Shown here piece after piece: positions 22,153 to 28,361 of a stretch of 28,653 bases of DNA. The position numbers and the translations under genes were made by a program. The DNA comes from an uncultured Eubacteriales bacterium (lineage in GTDB: Bacteria; Bacillota; Clostridia; Oscillospirales; Oscillospiraceae). The stretch is from assembly GCA_900549475.1 (NCBI GenBank), contig UROF01000031.1, positions 1 to 28,653 of the forward strand, read 5' to 3'. Within the stretch, counting starts at the first letter, position 1, and every line of letters begins with the position of its first letter. Under the pieces are notes generated by a model, which did not search any database, was not told the DNA's origin, and was given only the letters and a program-made list of their open reading frames with translations.

Positions 22153-23535
22153 ATGAACAGATTTGGTATTTCTGTGGAGCTGAAACACATCCCATCCCTG
22201 GATCCTGATTTTATGCCCCTGCTGCGGTTTAACCGCGCGTTTTTGGCTGATGCCAAGAAGCCGGTTTCCATTGCCGTGGAGCGGGACCGGGGGCAGATCG
22301 CGGCCTACCATACCTTTATCCACGGCACCGAGGAGATGCATGAGGCCGATTGCTACTACATGGACCGTCTGGTAAAGACCATCCTGTGGATGAAGGGCGG
22401 CTTCAAGGTATATGTGGCCGGCGACGAGACCATTTACAACTATCTGAAGGAGACCTTCTCCCTCACCGGTAAGCGGGCCTTTGACGCAGACTTTATGGCC
22501 AGTGTCTATGAAAAGCCCTTTGAGGTGTTACAGGTGGACAAGGTACCTGAGGAGAAGGGTGCTTCCCAGGCCATTGGCCGCCATATGGATGGCTGCCGCA
22601 TTGGCTTTGATGCCGGCGGAAGCGACCGGAAGGTGTCCGCGGTGGTGGACGGTGAGACCGTCTATTCCGAGGAGGTTGTCTGGTTCCCCAAGACCAATTC
22701 CGACCCTGATTATCACTACGATGGTATTGTGGCGGCCTTCAAGTCCGCTGCGGAGAAGATGCCCCGGGTGGACGCGGTAGGCGTCAGTTCTGCTGGTGTG
22801 TATGTGGACAACCGTACCATGGTGGCCTCTCTGTTCCTGAAGGTGCCCAAGGACGCCTTCGAGGCCAAGGTGAAGGACATCTATATCCGGGCCATCAAGG
22901 ATACCTTTGGCGACATCCCCTTCGCTGTGGCCAACGACGGCGACGTGTCCGCCCTGGCCGGCGCCATGAGCCTGGAGGACAACAGCGTCCTGGGTATTGC
23001 CATGGGTACCAGCGAGGCTGTGGGCTACGTGGATGACAAGGGCAATATCACCGGCTGGCTCAATGAGTTGGCATTCATGCCGGTGGACGCCAACCCCGAG
23101 GCCATGGAGGACGAGTGGAGCGGCGACATTGGCTGCGGCGTGAAGTACTTCTCTCAGGACGGCGTCATCAAGCTGGCCCCCCGGGCTGGGATCGCCCTGG
23201 ATGAGAGCCTGAGCCCCGCCGAAAAGCTGAAGGTAGTCCAGAAGCTGATGGAGGAGGGCAGTGAGGCTGCCGCCAAGGTCTATGAGTCCATCGGTGTATA
23301 TCTGGGCCACACCCTGGCCTATTACTTCGACCTCTACGGCTGCCGCCATGTGCTGCTGCTGGGCCGGGTAATGAGCGGAAAGGGCGGCGACCTGATCCTG
23401 GATACCTGCAAGAAGGTGCTGGCGGAGGAATATCCCGACATCGCCGATAAGATCCATCCGGAGCTGCCCGACGAGAAGTTCCGCCGGGTAGGCCAGTCCA
23501 TGGCTGCCGCCAGCCTGCCGGAGATCGTGAAGTAA
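22153..23535 (+). CDS. Atypical ROK-family sugar-kinase-like protein with N-terminal extension
   Basis: This 460-residue protein contains an ASKHA/ROK-type domain beginning near residue 155 (IGFDAGGSDRKVSAVVDGE). It has the FAVANDGDVSALAGAM segment, equivalent to the NDAN active-site motif, and GIAMGTSEAVGYVDDKG in the ATP-loop position. The ROK zinc motif is missing: the usual GH is replaced by AF (LNELAFMPVD), and CxCGxxGC is reduced to DIGCGVKYF. About 150 N-terminal residues are extra compared with ordinary ROK kinases and include SIAVERDRGQIAAYHTFIH. ATG 22153 has GAGGAG seven bases upstream; the GTG at 22138 overlaps that site. It is cotranscribed with nagA, so an amino-sugar role is likely. 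Kinase activity is unproven. Confidence 0.8.
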   Translation: MNRFGISVELKHIPSLDPDFMPLLRFNRAFLADAKKPVSIAVERDRGQIAAYHTFIHGTEEMHEADCYYMDRLVKTILWMKGGFKVYVAGDETIYNYLKETFSLTGKRAFDADFMASVYEKPFEVLQVDKVPEEKGASQAIGRHMDGCRIGFDAGGSDRKVSAVVDGETVYSEEVVWFPKTNSDPDYHYDGIVAAFKSAAEKMPRVDAVGVSSAGVYVDNRTMVASLFLKVPKDAFEAKVKDIYIRAIKDTFGDIPFAVANDGDVSALAGAMSLEDNSVLGIAMGTSEAVGYVDDKGNITGWLNELAFMPVDANPEAMEDEWSGDIGCGVKYFSQDGVIKLAPRAGIALDESLSPAEKLKVVQKLMEEGSEAAAKVYESIGVYLGHTLAYYFDLYGCRHVLLLGRVMSGKGGDLILDTCKKVLAEEYPDIADKIHPELPDEKFRRVGQSMAAASLPEIVK

Positions 23536-23556
23536 GCCGCTGAGGAGGAAATCGAT

Positions 23557-24660
23557 ATGCTGATCAAAAACGCGAAAGTATTCGTGGGTAAGGAATTTGT
23601 GGACGCCGATATCCTTTTTAATAAGACCATTGAAGCGGTGGGCGCCCTGGATGGCGCAGCGGACCTGGATGCCCAGGGCTGCTATGTGATCCCCGGCTTG
23701 GTGGATATCCACACCCACGGCGCCATGGGAGAAGACTTCTCCGACGGCAATCCGGCGGGTATGCAGCCGATGGCGGACTACTACGCCGCCCACGGTGTGA
23801 CCTCTTTCCTGGCCACCACCATGACCCTGAAGGAGGAGACCCTGACCCCTGCCATGCACACCATCCGGGACTTTAAGCGTGAGGGCGGAGCCAAATGCGC
23901 AGGTATCCATCTGGAGGGTCCCTTCCTCTGCTACGCCAAGCGGGGCGCTCAGGCGGCGGAGAACCTCCACAAGCCTGATGTGGCCCTCTTTGACCGTCTC
24001 AACGAGGCCTCCGGCGGTATGGTGAAGCTGGTGACCGTGGCCTGCGAGGAGGAGGGCGCTGAGGAGTTCATCCGCAATGTGTCCCAGAAGTGCACCGTCT
24101 CTCTGGGCCACTCCACTGCTGACTACGACACGGCTATGGCGGGCTTTGCCGCCGGCGCCACCCACGCCACTCACCTCTATAACGGTATGCCCTCCTTCCT
24201 GCACCGGGCGCCGGGGATCATTGGTGCGGCTCTGGACAGCGGCGCCAGTGTGGAGCTGATCTGCGACGGCCTCCACATCCATCCGGCGGTGATTCGGGCT
24301 ACCTACAAGATGTTCGGGGATAAGCTGAACCTGATCTCCGACTCCCTGCGCTGTGCGGGCATGCCCGACGGCGACTATGAGCTGGGTGGCCAGCCCATCA
24401 CCGTGAAGAACGGAAAAGCTACCCTCACTGGCACCGACACCCTGGCGGGTTCTTCCATCTCCATGGTGGATGCCCTGCGGAATGTGGTGAAGTTCGGCCT
24501 GCCTCTGGAGGCTGCGGTATATGCAGCTTCCACAGCCCCCGCCGAAGCTGCCGGTCTCAGCGACATCGGCGCCATTGAGCCGGGCCGGGCTGCCGATCTG
24601 CTGGTACTGGATCAGGAGCTGAATCTGAAAGCTGTTTTCGTTGACGGACAAAAACTGTAA
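23557..24660 (+). CDS. nagA: N-acetylglucosamine-6-phosphate deacetylase
   Basis: This 367-residue amidohydrolase converts GlcNAc-6-P to glucosamine-6-P and acetate in the cytoplasm. It shows the metal-binding series of the family: the VDIHTHG strand, the Glu ligand in HLEGPF, His in SLGHSTADY, His in ATHLYNGMP, and a conserved SDSLRCAG near the active-site Asp. The substrate loop LCDGLHIHP-like segment (ELICDGLHIHPAVI) is also present. The length is normal. ATG 23557 has GAGGAGG upstream, 21 bases after the ROK gene. No nagB or sugar PTS gene lies in the window. Confidence 0.95.
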   Translation: MLIKNAKVFVGKEFVDADILFNKTIEAVGALDGAADLDAQGCYVIPGLVDIHTHGAMGEDFSDGNPAGMQPMADYYAAHGVTSFLATTMTLKEETLTPAMHTIRDFKREGGAKCAGIHLEGPFLCYAKRGAQAAENLHKPDVALFDRLNEASGGMVKLVTVACEEEGAEEFIRNVSQKCTVSLGHSTADYDTAMAGFAAGATHATHLYNGMPSFLHRAPGIIGAALDSGASVELICDGLHIHPAVIRATYKMFGDKLNLISDSLRCAGMPDGDYELGGQPITVKNGKATLTGTDTLAGSSISMVDALRNVVKFGLPLEAAVYAASTAPAEAAGLSDIGAIEPGRAADLLVLDQELNLKAVFVDGQKL

Positions 24661-24673
24661 AATGGACAAAAGT

Positions 24674-24716
24674 GTCTCTCTGGTGGGCAAAAACCGCCAG
24701 AGAGACATATTTTTTG
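24674..24716 (+). terminator. Terminator of the ROK-nagA operon
   Basis: A 13-bp stem with one G-T pair (24674-24686 with 24694-24706, 7-base loop) is followed by ATATTTTTTG. Confidence 0.9.
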
Positions 24717-24790
24717 TAAGTAATACGAATTCGTTGACGATTTTGACGACCAAAGGGGGTAAAGAATATCAATTTTGGGTAATATCAACA

Positions 24791-24820
24791 TTGACAAAAA
24801 GTGCTGGAAAATGCTATCAT
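24791..24820 (+). promoter_or_regulatory. Promoter of a short RNA unit
   Basis: TTGACA (24791-24796) and TATCAT (24815-24820) are 18 bases apart, with TGC before the -10 (extended -10). Transcription would begin near 24827. Confidence 0.75.
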
Positions 24821-24826
24821 AGTCTC

Positions 24827-24925
24827 AGTTCGGGAGAGAAACCTGAACTGTTGTATCGTTTTTCCTCAATCTTCTCCATCAAGAAAAATGCCGCTTTCTG
24901 AAAGAAAGCGGCATTTTTCTTTTTC
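24827..24925 (+). ncRNA. Candidate free-standing small RNA (~100 nt)
   Basis: A good promoter is followed directly by a hairpin (CAGTTCGGG with CCTGAACTG, 24826-24834 and 24842-24850, loop AGAGAAA), an unstructured U/C-rich stretch, and a very strong terminator (17-bp stem 24883-24899 with 24903-24919, then TTTTT). The loop sequence GGAGA can pair with TCTCC at 24873-24877, which would give a pseudoknot. No open frame with a ribosome binding site fits inside. Alternatively it could be an attenuator leader for the smr gene 130 bases downstream, but that gene appears to have its own promoter. I do not recognise a known RNA family. Confidence 0.55.
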
Positions 24926-24963
24926 AGCACCCAGGGCATACTCTTTTCAATGTTTATGGGGCA

Positions 24964-24972
24964 TGGTATACT
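24964..24972 (+). promoter_or_regulatory. Extended -10 promoter of the smr operon
   Basis: TGGTATACT is identical to the element upstream of the SPFH gene. The -35 region (TTTTCA, 24944-24949) is weak. Confidence 0.5.
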
Positions 24973-25058
24973 GAGGATAAATCGGCGTCAACTGCTGACA
25001 AAGCAGCTGCGGCAGAAGAAATATTAGTGCAGAGGATTTCCAGGAGAGGGGGTAGGGT

Positions 25059-25304
25059 ATGCAGAGCGGGACAGTTCGTCTGGATCTTCACGGGATGACC
25101 TGGTGGCAGGCGCAGCGGGCAATCGATGCGGCTCTGCGGCGGGCAGGTGGCTCTGTGTATCGGCTGGAACTGATCCACGGCTATCACAGTGGGACACAGC
25201 TGCGGGATATGATCCGCAGGACATATGCATCTCACCCCAAGGTCATCCGCCTGGAGATCGGACTGAATCCTGGAGCAACAGAATTGGTGCTGCGGGAATA
25301 TTGA
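25059..25304 (+). CDS. Smr-domain protein (small MutS-related)
   Basis: This 81-residue protein is a stand-alone Smr domain. It has the DLHG motif (residues 9-12, LDLHGMTWWQAQRAID), the central LELIHGYHSGTQLRDMI loop, and a short C-terminal strand. Smr domains bind or nick nucleic acids; in MutS2 and ribosome-rescue SmrB proteins they act as nucleases. A free 81-residue domain is on the short side and its target is unknown. ATG 25059 has GAGAGGGGG upstream. It is 18 bases upstream of the ArsC/Spx-like gene and probably cotranscribed with it. Confidence 0.85.
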   Translation: MQSGTVRLDLHGMTWWQAQRAIDAALRRAGGSVYRLELIHGYHSGTQLRDMIRRTYASHPKVIRLEIGLNPGATELVLREY

Positions 25305-25322
25305 GAAAGGAGAATAGACGGT

Positions 25323-25688
25323 ATGCTGTTGATCTGGCACCCAGGGTGCAGTACCTGTAAGCGGGCCCGGCAGTGGCTGGACAGCCATGGGATATCCTAT
25401 GAGCTCCGGGACATCCGGCAGGACAATCCCACCAGGGAGGAACTGGCCCTGTGGCAGAAGAAAAATGGGTGGCCTCTGAAGAAATTTTTTAATACCAGCG
25501 GCCAGCAGTACCGGGCTTTGGGCCTCCGCGACCGCCTGGCTTCTATGGGTAAGGAGGAGCAGCTGGATATTCTGGCCAGTGACGGGATGCTGGTGCGCCG
25601 CCCTGTTCTGGTATGGGAGAACGGCGTCCTGCTGGGGTTCCGGGAAGCGGAGTGGCAGGAGGCTCTGGAAGGGCACACTGAAGGGTAA
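25323..25688 (+). CDS. ArsC/Spx/YffB-family thioredoxin-fold protein
   Basis: This 121-residue protein has the ArsC-family fold with a CxxC redox pair (WHPGCSTCKRARQWL, Cys9 and Cys12) and the typical helix KKNGWPLKKFFNTSGQQYR. It ends with RRPVLVWENGVLLGFRE, containing the Arg-Pro segment of the family. The Cys-x-x-Cys pair fits Spx/MgsR-like redox sensors and YffB-type proteins as well as arsenate reductases, so arsenate reduction should not be assumed. ATG 25323 has AAAGGAG upstream. Confidence 0.85.
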   Translation: MLLIWHPGCSTCKRARQWLDSHGISYELRDIRQDNPTREELALWQKKNGWPLKKFFNTSGQQYRALGLRDRLASMGKEEQLDILASDGMLVRRPVLVWENGVLLGFREAEWQEALEGHTEG

Positions 25689-25698
25689 AAGCGCGGTG

Positions 25699-25745
25699 AT
25701 ATGGCGGTGAAAACGCTTGCGCGGGTAAACGCCATATGATACAAT
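25699..25745 (+). promoter_or_regulatory. guaA promoter with overlapping operator-like inverted repeat
   Basis: TTGCGC (25717-25722) and TACAAT (25740-25745) are 17 bases apart. An inverted repeat ATATGGCG/CGCCATAT (25699-25706, 25730-25737) brackets the -35. A LacI/CcpA-type sequence TGAAAACGCTTGCG (25708-25721) overlaps it, matching most fixed positions of the cre consensus TGWAANCGNTNWCA. Control by a LacI-family regulator such as CcpA or a purine repressor is possible but unproven. Confidence 0.5.
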
Positions 25746-25780
25746 AATTCGACAAGATTTTTCACATAGGAGGGAATACG

Positions 25781-27070
25781 ATGAAGCAGGATATGATTTT
25801 GATCCTGGATCTGGGCAGCGAGGAGAACCCCCGTCTGGCCAGAGAGATCCGGGCCATGGGTGTTTACACGGAGATCCATGCTCATGATATTTCCGCTGAG
25901 GAGCTGGCTGCCCTGCCGAATGTAAAGGGCATCATTCTCAACGGCGGACCGAACCGGGTGGTGGACGGAGTGACCATCGACGCCGGTGAAGCGGTGTACG
26001 GCAGCGGCTTGCCGGTGTGGTCTGTGGATCACAAGGGCGGCGCCCCCCTGGCCCATGACGGCGAGGAGCGGGAGAAGGCCATTCGTGCTTTCGTGTTTGA
26101 CACCTGCAAGGCGGAGGCCAACTGGAATATGGAGAACTTTATCGCCGATCAGGTGGAACTGATCCGCCGCCAGGTAGGGGATAAGAAGGTGCTGCTGGCC
26201 CTCAGCGGCGGCGTGGATTCCTCCGTGGTGGCCGCGCTGCTCATCAAGGCTATCGGCAATCAGCTCACCTGTGTCCATGTCAACCATGGCCTTCTCCGTA
26301 AGGGAGAGCCGGAGCAGGTAGTCCGGGTATTCCGGGAGGAGATGGGCGCCAATCTCGTCTATGTGGACGCTGTGGACCGCTTCCTGGATAAGCTGGCTGG
26401 TGTTGCGGAGCCGGAGCGCAAGCGTAAGATCATCGGCGCTGAGTTCATCCGGGTGTTCGAGGAGGAGGCCCGGAAGCTCCAGGGGATCGAGTTCCTGGGC
26501 CAGGGGACCATTTACCCTGACATCATTGAATCCGGCACCAAGACGGTAAAGGCAGTGAAGAGCCACCACAATGTGGGCGGCCTGCCTGAGGATCTGAAGT
26601 TTGAGCTGGTAGAGCCTTTGAAGATGCTCTTCAAGGATGAGGTGCGTGCCTGCGGTGTTGCCCTGGGCCTGCCTGCCTCCATGGTCTATCGTCAGCCCTT
26701 CCCCGGTCCCGGCCTGGGTGTCCGTTGCCTGGGAGCCATTACCCGTGACCGCCTGGAGGCTGTTCGGGAGAGCGACGCCATTTTGCGGGAGGAGTTTGCC
26801 AAAAACGGTCTGGAGGGCAAGGTGTGGCAGTATTTCACCGCCATCCCCGACCTGAAGAGCGTAGGTGTCCGGGATAACCGCCGGGCCGATGAGTGGTGTG
26901 TCATTATCCGTGCGGTGAACACCGTGGATGCCATGACGGCCACGGTGGAGAATGTGCCTTTTGATCTGCTCCAGCACATCACCCGCCGCATTACCAGCGA
27001 GGTCAAGGGTGTCAACCGCTGCCTCTTTGACCTTACGCCCAAGCCCACCGGCACCATCGAGTGGGAATAA
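25781..27070 (+). CDS. guaA: GMP synthase with collapsed glutaminase domain
   Basis: This 429-residue protein makes GMP from XMP and ATP. Its ATP-pyrophosphatase domain is intact: the PP-loop SGGVDSS at 142-148, the FLGQGTIYPDIIESG region, RQPFPGPGLGVR, and the C-terminal dimerisation domain ending GTIEWE. The N-terminal glutamine amidotransferase domain starts normally (ILILDLGSEENPRLAREIRA, then GIILNGGPNRV) but then jumps from GLPVW (76-80) to EKAIRAFVFDTC (98-109), which is the end of a normal GATase domain. The nucleophile elbow (GICYGMQ in relatives) and the His-Glu pair (HPE) are absent. Normal GuaA is about 510-525 residues. The frame is clean with no frameshift. It is predicted to need free ammonia or a separate glutaminase. 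ATG 25781 has AGGAGGG. Confidence 0.93.
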   Translation: MKQDMILILDLGSEENPRLAREIRAMGVYTEIHAHDISAEELAALPNVKGIILNGGPNRVVDGVTIDAGEAVYGSGLPVWSVDHKGGAPLAHDGEEREKAIRAFVFDTCKAEANWNMENFIADQVELIRRQVGDKKVLLALSGGVDSSVVAALLIKAIGNQLTCVHVNHGLLRKGEPEQVVRVFREEMGANLVYVDAVDRFLDKLAGVAEPERKRKIIGAEFIRVFEEEARKLQGIEFLGQGTIYPDIIESGTKTVKAVKSHHNVGGLPEDLKFELVEPLKMLFKDEVRACGVALGLPASMVYRQPFPGPGLGVRCLGAITRDRLEAVRESDAILREEFAKNGLEGKVWQYFTAIPDLKSVGVRDNRRADEWCVIIRAVNTVDAMTATVENVPFDLLQHITRRITSEVKGVNRCLFDLTPKPTGTIEWE

Positions 27071-27139
27071 GCAAAAAGTGGATATGAGGGCCCGCAAACC
27101 CTTGAAAATACTGACTTTTTGATTTTTCAAATTCCCATT

Positions 27140-27158
27140 TGATAGCAGATTGATAGCA
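27140..27158. repeat. Direct repeat TGATAGCA x2, 11-bp period
   Basis: TGATAGCA occurs at 27140-27147 and 27151-27158, one helical turn apart, in AT-rich DNA next to the guaA stop. A nearby inverted repeat CCCGATTT/AAATCGGG lies at 27169-27201. These may be integrase or excisionase arm sites. The rest of 27071-27246 shows nothing else I can support. Confidence 0.3.
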
Positions 27159-27246
27159 CTCGTCAAATCCCGATTTATTGAGTTTAAAAAGAAAAATCGG
27201 GTGGCTTGCGAGTAGCCTAAAAATCCTCATCTTTTTATTCATAAGT

Positions 27247-27287
27247 AAAAGGTCTAACTGATTTTTGCTAATCAGTTAGACCTTTTT
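27247..27287 (+). terminator. Strong hairpin terminator downstream of guaA
   Basis: A 17-bp perfect stem (27247-27263 with 27270-27286) runs into TTTTTTATTTTG on the plus strand. It is 176 bases after the guaA stop and may be the guaA terminator displaced by the insertion, or the element's own. Confidence 0.85.
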
Positions 27288-27363
27288 TATTTTGCTCTCA
27301 TTTATCTGAATTTTCTGATTTTGTGCAACAAACGGCCTCTCCCGTGGCCTACAAGTGAGAGGT

Positions 27364-27852
27364 TCAGATCAGACCTTCCGGAGGTACCTTGGCGTGGATC
27401 TGGTTGCTGTCGTACTCCGGGTAGTAGTAACGCCAGCGGTCGTACTCCTCCTGGGAGATCTCACCGGCCTCCAGTTTGGCCGCCTGTTCCCGCCAGGCCC
27501 AAAGCATTTCGTGCAGCCGGGCAGCATCCTTGTTTTTGCGGAAATCTACCTGCAAGGCAAGCTCACCGTCCTGCTCCGTGATCTTCAAACCGTAGTTATC
27601 CTCCAGGGTAAACAAGGTGTGCATAAGCCCCACATAGGAGTCTATGTCCGGGACGGAGAGGGCATGGGGCGAGACATCCAGTACCTGCGCCAGGGCGGCA
27701 GTTAGATCCGCCTTAGGGGTCCTTGATCCAGTTTCATACTGTGCCAGGCGCACATCGGCAGACTTCTCTGGAAAGCCCAACGCCATACCGAGGTATTTCT
27801 GTGTCATCCCCCGCAGGAGACGGAAAAAGTGAATCCGTTCGCCAATCGCCAT
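27364..27852 (-). CDS. XRE-family helix-turn-helix repressor
   Basis: This 162-residue protein has an N-terminal Cro/CI-type HTH (about 3-60: MAIGERIHFFRLLRGMTQKY, then LAQYETGSRTPKADLTAALAQVLD). The C-terminal part includes DNYGLKITEQDGELALQVDF and a long charged helix. This architecture is common in the control region of clostridial mobile elements. I chose ATG 27852 because it starts the HTH and has GGGAG eight to nine bases upstream; the ATG at 27867 would add five residues. It is divergent from the excisionase-like gene, and its promoter overlaps a perfect inverted repeat, so it probably represses itself and the recombination genes. Confidence 0.88.
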   Translation of the reverse strand: MAIGERIHFFRLLRGMTQKYLGMALGFPEKSADVRLAQYETGSRTPKADLTAALAQVLDVSPHALSVPDIDSYVGLMHTLFTLEDNYGLKITEQDGELALQVDFRKNKDAARLHEMLWAWREQAAKLEAGEISQEEYDRWRYYYPEYDSNQIHAKVPPEGLI

Positions 27853-27887
27853 ACATCCAGCTCCCATCTATGGTTGTTCTTATAAGA

Positions 27888-27916
27888 AACATAGCATATT
27901 TGCTTAGTTCTGTCAA
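27888..27916 (-). promoter_or_regulatory. Promoter of the XRE repressor gene
   Basis: On the minus strand, TTGACA (27911-27916) and TATGTT (27888-27893) are 17 bases apart, with TGC before the -10. The inverted repeat at 27899-27931 covers its spacer and -35. Confidence 0.75.
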
Positions 27917-28014
27917 GGTAATCTAAGCAAATTTATTTAACAATATTTCTTCAAAAAGGCTTGAACTAAGCTTATATGTATAGTATTATAAGATCACTAA
28001 GCTAATAAGCTTAG
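27899..28014. promoter_or_regulatory. Cluster of CTAAGC/GCTTAG operator half-sites
   Basis: A perfect 9-bp inverted repeat TTTGCTTAG/CTAAGCAAA (27899-27907, 27923-27931) overlaps the repressor promoter. A single CTAAGC (27966-27971) overlaps the -35 of the rightward promoter. A second inverted pair (27997-28002, 28009-28014) lies around its start site. Five exact hexamers in about 115 bases, all placed on promoter elements, indicate binding sites for the neighbouring XRE protein. Confidence 0.7.
27961..27989 (+). promoter_or_regulatory. Rightward promoter of the excisionase/integrase genes
   Basis: TTGAAC (27961-27966) and TATTAT (27984-27989) are 17 bases apart. Transcription would start near 27996, inside the second operator pair. 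The leader to the excisionase start is about 160 bases. Confidence 0.65.
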
Positions 28015-28096
28015 ATAATATAGTGCATCAAATGGCCCGTCAGATTTTTGGTTGCGAAACTAAGAAAAAGTGGCGGACATAAGTAAGGAGGCATTT

Positions 28097-28246
28097 ATGA
28101 AACACAACACTTGCAGGCCACAGTCACCAACAACAAAGAAAGGAAGGTATTTATCATGGCAAACCAGATTTTTATGCGCGTCAATGAAGTGGCCGAGGAG
28201 CTGGGTGTATCCGTCCCCTACGCTTACAAGCTCATCCGGCAGATGA
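28097..28246 (+). CDS. Possible small leader ORF overlapping the excisionase gene
   Basis: An ATG at 28097 follows a perfect AAGGAGG (28085-28091) with five-base spacing and opens a 49-codon frame that overlaps the excisionase gene in another frame. The first 17 codons (MKHNTCRPQSPTTKKGR) lie before the overlap; the remainder looks like a shadow of the excisionase frame. It may be translated to couple or tune excisionase expression, or the ribosome binding site may be a relic. Confidence 0.3.
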   Translation: MKHNTCRPQSPTTKKGRYLSWQTRFLCASMKWPRSWVYPSPTLTSSSGR

Positions 28247-28359
28247 ACGAGGAACTGGCGAAAACCGGCTGTATCACTATCTCTGGCCGGATTGACCGCA
28301 AGTTCTTCCACGAGAAGTTTTATGGCACGAGAACCGAGACGGCGAGAAAGGGGGAGTAA
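28156..28359 (+). CDS. Excisionase-like helix-turn-helix DNA-binding protein
   Basis: This 67-residue protein has a compact winged-helix/HTH (FMRVNEVAEELGVSVPYAYK) followed by LIRQMNEELAKTG, then a small wing (CITISGRIDRKFFHEKFYG). This is the form of excisionase-like (Xis) proteins encoded directly before tyrosine integrases in clostridial conjugative elements. ATG 28156 has AGGAAGG eight bases upstream. The integrase starts two bases after its stop. A role in directing excision is inferred from position and family. Confidence 0.8.
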   Translation: MANQIFMRVNEVAEELGVSVPYAYKLIRQMNEELAKTGCITISGRIDRKFFHEKFYGTRTETARKGE

Positions 28360-28361
28360 TT

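Noticed and set aside
22528..24753. 741-codon open frame opposite the ROK and nagA genes
   Set aside because: It is antisense to two clear genes and rich in His/Gly/Val from reversed codon bias; no start site or domain.
24826..24850. Glycine-riboswitch-like GGGAGAG loop
   Set aside because: The GCCGAAGG and other conserved glycine-aptamer elements are absent, and no glycine-related gene follows.
25323..25688. Assignment as arsenate reductase
   Set aside because: No ars genes are nearby and the CxxC pair fits Spx/YffB-like members of the fold equally well, so only the family is named.
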